Shown here: positions 59,301 through 64,000 of the stretch, one piece after another
Numbering within the stretch: the stretch's first letter is position 1
Layout of the letters: each line of letters begins with the position of its first letter
Origin: Bedellia somnulentella
Taxonomy: Eukaryota; Arthropoda; Insecta; Lepidoptera; Bedelliidae
Direction of reading: 5' to 3'
Assembly (NCBI GenBank): GCA_963576735.1
Contig: OY755176.1
Coordinates: 14,989,423 to 15,053,422 of the forward strand
DNA length: 64,000 bases
Translations under genes and position numbers: made by a program
Notes under the pieces: generated by a model
Databases searched by the model: none
The model's input: the letters and a program-made list of their open reading frames with translations, nothing else
What the model was told of the DNA's origin: nothing

Positions 59301-60076
59301 CGCAGGAGCCTTCTCACATGACCTCAACATCAAAACATACAAAACACTAGGCCAATACAACACAGTATATCAAGCAGAATGCATCGGAATACTGCTAGCT
59401 GCCACAGCCATACTGGAAAGAAAGGTAAACACCACAAACATCAAGATCCTCTCAGACAGCAAAGCGGTACTGCAAGCACTGAAGATCAACACCACAAATA
59501 ACGGACTAATCCTACAATGTCACCGAACATTAGAGAAAGTCACTGAAACAAATGAAGTCACACTACAGTGGATAAAAGTACACAGCAATTCGCTAGGAAA
59601 CGATGCAGCTGATAAGCTAGCTCGTAGAGGATCCAACAACAAAATAGAAGGACCAGAACCAATAGTACCAATTCCCTTCAACCAATACCGCACCTGGTTG
59701 AGGCAACGCACACAAGAACAACATAACTCTCTCTGGCGTGAAATAACTGAATGCCGCGAGTCAAAGGAAGCGATGCCGGACATAGATAAAAGACTAACAA
59801 GACGACTACTTCGATTAAACAGAAGAAGCCTAAGAATGATAACAGGAATCACATTGCTCATTGAATAAGCACTTTCACAACATCGGTGTAACAGATAGTC
59901 CTCTGTGCAGAGCATGCATGGAAGCCGAGGAGACAGTAAATCACGTCATGTTTGAGTGCCAGGCTCTAAACAGCCCGTACTCAAAAGATAGGACAAGAAC
60001 AGGTAGCACAAAAAACTTTTTAAAAGACCTAGGACAACTTGAAAGATTTTGGACTGAGTTAGAGTGGATTGAATAA
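56285..60076 (+). pseudogene. LINE ORF2: endonuclease, reverse transcriptase, RNase H (broken)
   Basis: ATG 56285, overlapping ORF1. The endonuclease (IIQANLMHSR, QEPW E67, LGADTNAHHPMWGS D174, SDHRW H250) is intact. A TAA at 57824-57826 stops the frame in the early reverse transcriptase (YKSPGLDGIIPAFMQW just before). The same frame resumes as FIPKPGKTDYTQAKSFRPIS, LIDIEGDFDKTAF, RGCPQGGVLSPLLWNM and YADD (D codons 58400-58405). An 82-bp gain at 58589-58670 and one-base shifts near 58910 and 59855 break it again. RNase H shows YTDGS (59272), QAEC, LSDSKA and GNDAAD. The C-terminal CRACMEAEETVNHVMFEC is zinc-knuckle-like. It would nick DNA and copy element RNA if whole. Confidence 0.85.
58574..58670 (+). 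repeat. 67-bp insert with 15-bp target duplication inside ORF2
   Basis: CCAACACTCTTCGGG occurs at 58574-58588 and 58656-58670. Between them are 67 bases foreign to the ORF (GTATCTCACCGAGGGC, TTGTTTATTGCACTCTCAG). A 15-bp duplication suggests target-primed insertion of a very short retrotransposed piece. The reverse strand ends GATACAAA, which may be a LINE-type 3' end. Confidence 0.72.
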
Positions 60077-60137
60077 GATGGCCAGGGCCCACGTAAAAAA
60101 GTTCCATTAAGGAGCTATGTGCGGAAACCAAAAGACT

Positions 60138-60158
60138 AATCAATCAATCAATCAATCA
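60138..60158 (+). repeat. (AATC)n tail of the LINE
   Basis: Five AATC units end the LINE and run straight into the AATCACGG of the target duplication. Confidence 0.85.
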
Positions 60159-60385
60159 CGGCCATAAATCTTTAAAAGGGGTTGTCAGAGCTTCAGAGCC
60201 AGAAACTCCTCAGCCAAATTTAGAAGTTGATAGGGGAGAAGCTGGTAAATTTAAAGAGTCGTTGATATAAGGTCACCAGCTGCATCACCGAAAAACCGCT
60301 TTAATAAGCCTCATACCCTTAGTCGCCTATTAAGACACCCGTAAGTAAAAAGGGGTAGTGAAATTTTAAGCCGGCACTACACGGA
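60154..60385 (-). repeat. Family A repeat, remainder of the LINE-split copy
   Basis: CACGGCCATAAATCTTTAAA, GGGGTTGTCAGAGCTTCAGA, CATACCCTTAGTCGCC and TTTTAAGCCGGCACTACACG give the whole element in a diverged form. It is the oldest layer of the nest. Confidence 0.82.
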
Positions 60386-60620
60386 AATTACTAATGAAAT
60401 ATGAAAACTAATGTAAAGTTTTGGAATAGCAGCACCGACCTCAATTGGCCGCAACGGCCTATCGCGCCGACTCACTCTTGGAAAGTGTAATTTTTTAGTG
60501 CACCCAGAATGCGGCCAGCAGCGCTTGTAAATTTCTTAGACCTTAAACTGTGCCATCTGACTGCTTGTCTACTATTCAATCTTACTTAACCTTATGAATG
60601 GTCGGCGATCAAAAGAAAAT

Positions 60621-60706
60621 AAATCGCTAAAAGGGGTAGCCAGAGCTTCGGAACCAGAAAATTCTTCAGCCACTTTTGGAAGTTAAGTGGAGAAAGATTG
60701 TGATAT
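60621..60706 (-). repeat. Family A 3' half, truncated
   Basis: AAAAGGGGTAGCCAGAGCTT, CAGCCACTTTTGGAAGTTAA and GTGGAGAAAGATTGTG match; the rest is absent. Confidence 0.7.
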
Positions 60707-61138
60707 AAATGTTTGTACCAGTATACTTCTCTTTTAAAATCGTCTACAGAGAAACCTACGGGAAACTAGCGATCTTAATTACAATACATAATGCAACTTT
60801 TCCATACTGTAAAATTATAATTTCACTCCGAGCTATAAGTTTAATATTCTAGGCGAAAGGTTAAATTACTAGAAGGCACTTTCATTTCCTTATGATGTTT
60901 TGCGAAAGAGGTCAACATTAAATGTCTGTAGCAAATACAATACGTTACAGAACTAGATCGGTATCATTAAATTGTAACATTTTACTACGTTTGAATTAGC
61001 TGGGCCCTGTTGCTTTGCTAGCATGCTATGAAAACTTTAAGTATGCTTTTGCTTTATGATTCGGTTTAGAATATCACCAACCTATTCGCCACTACACATT
61101 TTACTAATATATATTTATACACAAATAAATAAAATTAA
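60707..61138. other. Unannotated stretch
   Basis: No supported feature. Confidence 0.45.
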
Positions 61139-61297
61139 AATACATATACATATACTCACGGCTATGAATCCATAGAAAGTAGTTAAAATAAAGGTTGTTG
61201 GTGAAAAATCCCTTAAAGAGCCCCAATACTCTTAGTCGCCACTTACGACCCACGGGAAGAAATGGGGTAGTGCTATTCTAAGCCGACACTACACAGC
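61139..61297 (-). repeat. Family A repeat with internal deletion
   Basis: Both ends present (CATATACTCACGGCTATGAA and AAGCCGACACTACACAGC). The GAAATTCCTCAGCC block and part of the core are missing. Confidence 0.8.
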
Positions 61298-62590
61298 AAT
61301 TTAAAAATATTTTTTACTTTAAAAACTTTCCTTCTATACGACCTAATTTGATACATAATGCTGATAACAAAATAGACATAGTTAAACAAATTGTTCAAAA
61401 CAACTACGAAACACAAAATGTATCAATCCTCACCTGACAATTACAGAAATTAATGAGGGAAGACCGATTGGAACAGTGTCATGTATGCAAAGGGTCTTTA
61501 TCGTTATAAAAATCTTTAACACTGTTATATCATCATTTTACAAGAATCGCTTTAATTGACATTATAAACGATCCCACTGGCAATTCCAAAATGTCAGCGG
61601 GTTGAAGATATGAAGGGAGAGCCCCATAAAGTTGTATAAGTTATTAAGTTTATACTTCGGAATATGAAGCTCTTCCCTATTTCTACCATTATACATTATA
61701 TCTGTCTCTGACTCTACTAAATAGATAATTATTCTATTATGCGTACCGTTTAAAGTCAAATTTATCAACTCTTTGCCTAATAAATAACTCGAGCTCAATA
61801 TGTAGATTGACCTCTTTCTCTGAATGGCTAGGAAATGATTAAAGCCCACTGTAGAATATTATTATGTGTGCGAGTGGCTGTTAATATCATGGACAAGAAA
61901 AAGATCATGTCGAATAACCGTATGGTACTAACTTCTGTTAAAATTAGGGTGCTTCACTTGAGAGGCAGCGAACGTAGTTTGAAGTAAATTATGCAAATTA
62001 AAACATGTTGAATATGGAATCCCAAAATACGTAGCTGAAAGATGTATCTTAAAAACGAGATATTTCCTAAATCATTACTTAAGGGCGTCCCCCGAAAAAG
62101 TAAGAACCTTGAAACGGCATTTGGGCTTGCCCCCTGCCGTCTCCTCACCTTTAATCAAACTCGTAAAATAAGCCATCTAGTGGCCTCACTAGTAACTATT
62201 ATAACCATAAATTAAGCGCCATCTACGGAAATAGTCTCGTACTACGTTGTAGAATTGCGACATTCGTATCGATATTATAATGATGTCTCGCTTGGATGAA
62301 TATATTTTGTAATTAAAATAACTGAAACAAAAACTTGAATCTCACAAAACTATTTTTTATGACACCTTCGGAATATAGGAGGGGAATGTCGAGAAGAAAA
62401 CTCATGATAGTAGGTTTCATGTGACACCAAGTAAAAGGGAATTATATTATTCTTAGCCGGCACAAAAAAGTGATCGTGGATTGCAGTAGAAATAACGTAA
62501 CGTGCTATTATCGCAACGTCCAAAAATCACACTTGAATAAAAAATCGGCACAAATTATAAAACAGGAGAAAGCATTTAGTAAATACTACC
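61298..62590. other. Unannotated stretch
   Basis: No supported feature. The 95-codon minus ORF at 61562-61849 has no motif. Confidence 0.4.
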
Positions 62591-62663
62591 AGTCGCCTCT
62601 TACGTACACCCACCGGCACCGGAAAAAATGGGGTAGTGCTATTCCAAGCCGACACTACACAGC
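62591..62663 (-). repeat. Family A 5' end only
   Basis: AGTCGCCTCTTACGTACACC, then AATGGGGTAGTGCTATTCCA and CGACACTACACAGC. The 3' part is missing, which 5' truncation cannot explain, so a later deletion is likely. Confidence 0.75.
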
Positions 62664-62790
62664 AATAATATATTATTCAGAATAATACATACATTCATAC
62701 ATATATACTTGGTTATAGTTTCTTGTTAGAAGGAGACTATAAATATGCGTCTTTTGTATTTGTTTATTTACTTAATTAGAGGTTTGCTCT

Positions 62791-62959
62791 TTAAGGGATT
62801 TTTGGGCGATGCGGTTGGTGACCCATCACCCATCACCAACAACCTTTATTCTACCATCTTTTTCCCACTCAACTTCCAAAAGTGGCTGAGGAATTTTTAA
62901 TTTCTCAGCTCTGGCTACCCCTTTTAGGGATTTATAGCCGTTAGTATATGTATGTATGT
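62791..62959 (+). repeat. Family A repeat, 5'-truncated
   Basis: Starts TTAAGGGATTTTTGGGCGAT and runs to the TATG tail. ACCCATC is doubled in the middle. Confidence 0.85.
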
Positions 62960-63734
62960 TGCTCAAAAGTATATTGTTCAATTGGAAATTTTCGATTTTC
63001 TGCACATGTTTATTTCCTTTATTTAATTTTCCGTCGTTATTATAAGGTAAAAAATACTTTTAATCTTTGGTTATACTAAACTATGTAATAAAGGGTATTT
63101 TAAAAGAAAAGCAAACAACTTACTGTTTTATCTAATTAAAAACACTAGCCGTGCTATACAAAGATTTCTCCTTGTCGATATAGTGGGATGAGTATACGCA
63201 AAAATATAAATAATTATTTCATAAATTAGTATAAAGCTTATTTGATTGAGTTATTTTTTCACAGTTGTTTACAAAATGCAAAGTTCAATGAAAGTCTAAA
63301 AATTTATAACTATCAGCTTACTCTATCAATTCACCTTGACGAGACGGTTGAGTGGTTGCGAATTTATTTGAATCTACTCATCCCCTCGCAAAGCTATACA
63401 TTTTCGAAGTATAAACTAGAATTATTAGCATATTAATAAAATAAAATGAATCAAGATAATTTATTGGAAGAACGGTTTGAATGCACATATATAATATATT
63501 CTATTTCATTTTTAAAAAAGTAGAAATATTAGAAAAAAGATATGTAAAAATATCACATAAATTTAAAGCAAAACGATAATAATTGTTTCAGCTAGATTTA
63601 CGGAACATTAAGGTAATACGAGCGTATTCACAAAACAGAACAATTCGCAGTATTTTTAATAATGCATTTATCATCATTACCGAACGAAAATAAAGACAAA
63701 ATTATTTTACCTGTAAAGAAATAAACAAAAAGCA
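62960..63734. other. Unannotated stretch
   Basis: No supported feature. Confidence 0.45.
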
Positions 63735-63815
63735 TATGCCGAGCCGAAGATTTGAACTCACGCCCTATCTTATGGCGCATAGCACTTCACACGTTGGACC
63801 ATTTCGTTCTAACGT
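63735..63815 (-). repeat. tRNA-like sequence, probable SINE head
   Basis: On minus it reads TGGTCCAACGTGTGAAG (A-box-like) and, after TATGCGCCATAAGATAGG, GAGTTCAAATCTTCGG (B-box-like). Arms do not pair well enough for a tRNA gene. Confidence 0.5.
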
Positions 63816-64000
63816 AATAGGTTGAAATTAACGATAATATTACGATTGAGACAAACTTATAATGTAAGGCGAAACAAGCGACTATGTTGCGCACAACCAA
63901 AATAAATTATCAAAAAAGCGCGGGAAGCGGCAAGCAGCCATATTACAGAAAAATCCGACACAAGCTCTGCGCATGAATGAAGGCTAACAGCCATCTGCCA

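Larger units (their letters stand above)
47820..60153 (+). mobile_element. LOA/I-like non-LTR retrotransposon, interrupted by a BEL element
   Basis: Full span of a LINE with about 470 bp of 5' UTR (47820-48139 plus 54552-54701), ORF1 and ORF2, ending in (AATC)n. Without the BEL element and one TAATA copy it is about 5.9 kb. It is flanked by AATCACGGCCATAAA (47805-47819 and 60154-60168) and sits in a family A repeat. An apurinic-type endonuclease, reverse transcriptase, RNase H and a simple-repeat tail in place of poly(A) fit the LOA, I and related clades; LOA is my best guess. ORF1 and ORF2 are broken, so it is not autonomous. Confidence 0.82.

Overview
The window looks like a gene-poor, AT-rich stretch of an insect nuclear genome, most likely a moth or butterfly. 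Two things suggest this: Helitrons whose ends look like those I know from Lepidoptera, and very dense short retroelement copies with (TATG)n or (TTATG)n tails. I found no convincing host protein gene. Every ORF I can interpret belongs to a transposable element. The best remaining host candidate is a CpG-rich, exon-like open frame at 17633-17854 (minus).

Three repeat families, with labels of my own, dominate positions 1-47800 and 60150-63000. Family A is a SINE-like repeat of about 250 bp with at least 25 full, degenerate or split copies. Family B is a tRNA-headed SINE; its full-length copy is at 10770-11066. Family R is a LINE, probably RTE-like, seen only as 5'-truncated copies carrying the last 60-147 codons of its ORF. 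All three end in a matching 3' tail (CTCTG.CTACCCC, small hairpin, GGGA..., GCGTGA..., then TATG or TTATG repeats). This suggests that A and B are moved by the R enzyme. Target-site duplications of 10-28 bp can be read around many copies.

Other elements follow. 13575-14594 is an imperfect TIR composite. 19154-21460 is a TIR element with TTA target duplications, a MADF-domain fragment and a decayed second gene, inserted in a family-A tail. 27442-29354 is a Helitron carrying only the N-terminal part of its protein, inserted in another family-A copy. 30990-32175 has CACTG termini and a decayed protein. 34171-34380 is a long-hairpin MITE.

The centrepiece is a three-level nest at 47800-60385. A family-A copy was split by a LINE of about 5.9 kb (endonuclease, reverse transcriptase, RNase H; LOA/I-like; now broken). 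The 5' UTR of that LINE was in turn hit by a complete BEL/Pao LTR retrotransposon (48140-54551). The BEL element has 206-bp LTRs identical by eye, a TAATA duplication and one uninterrupted ORF of 1792 codons. Duplications at each level give the order: family A first, LINE second, BEL last. A 67-bp insert also lies in the LINE ORF2.
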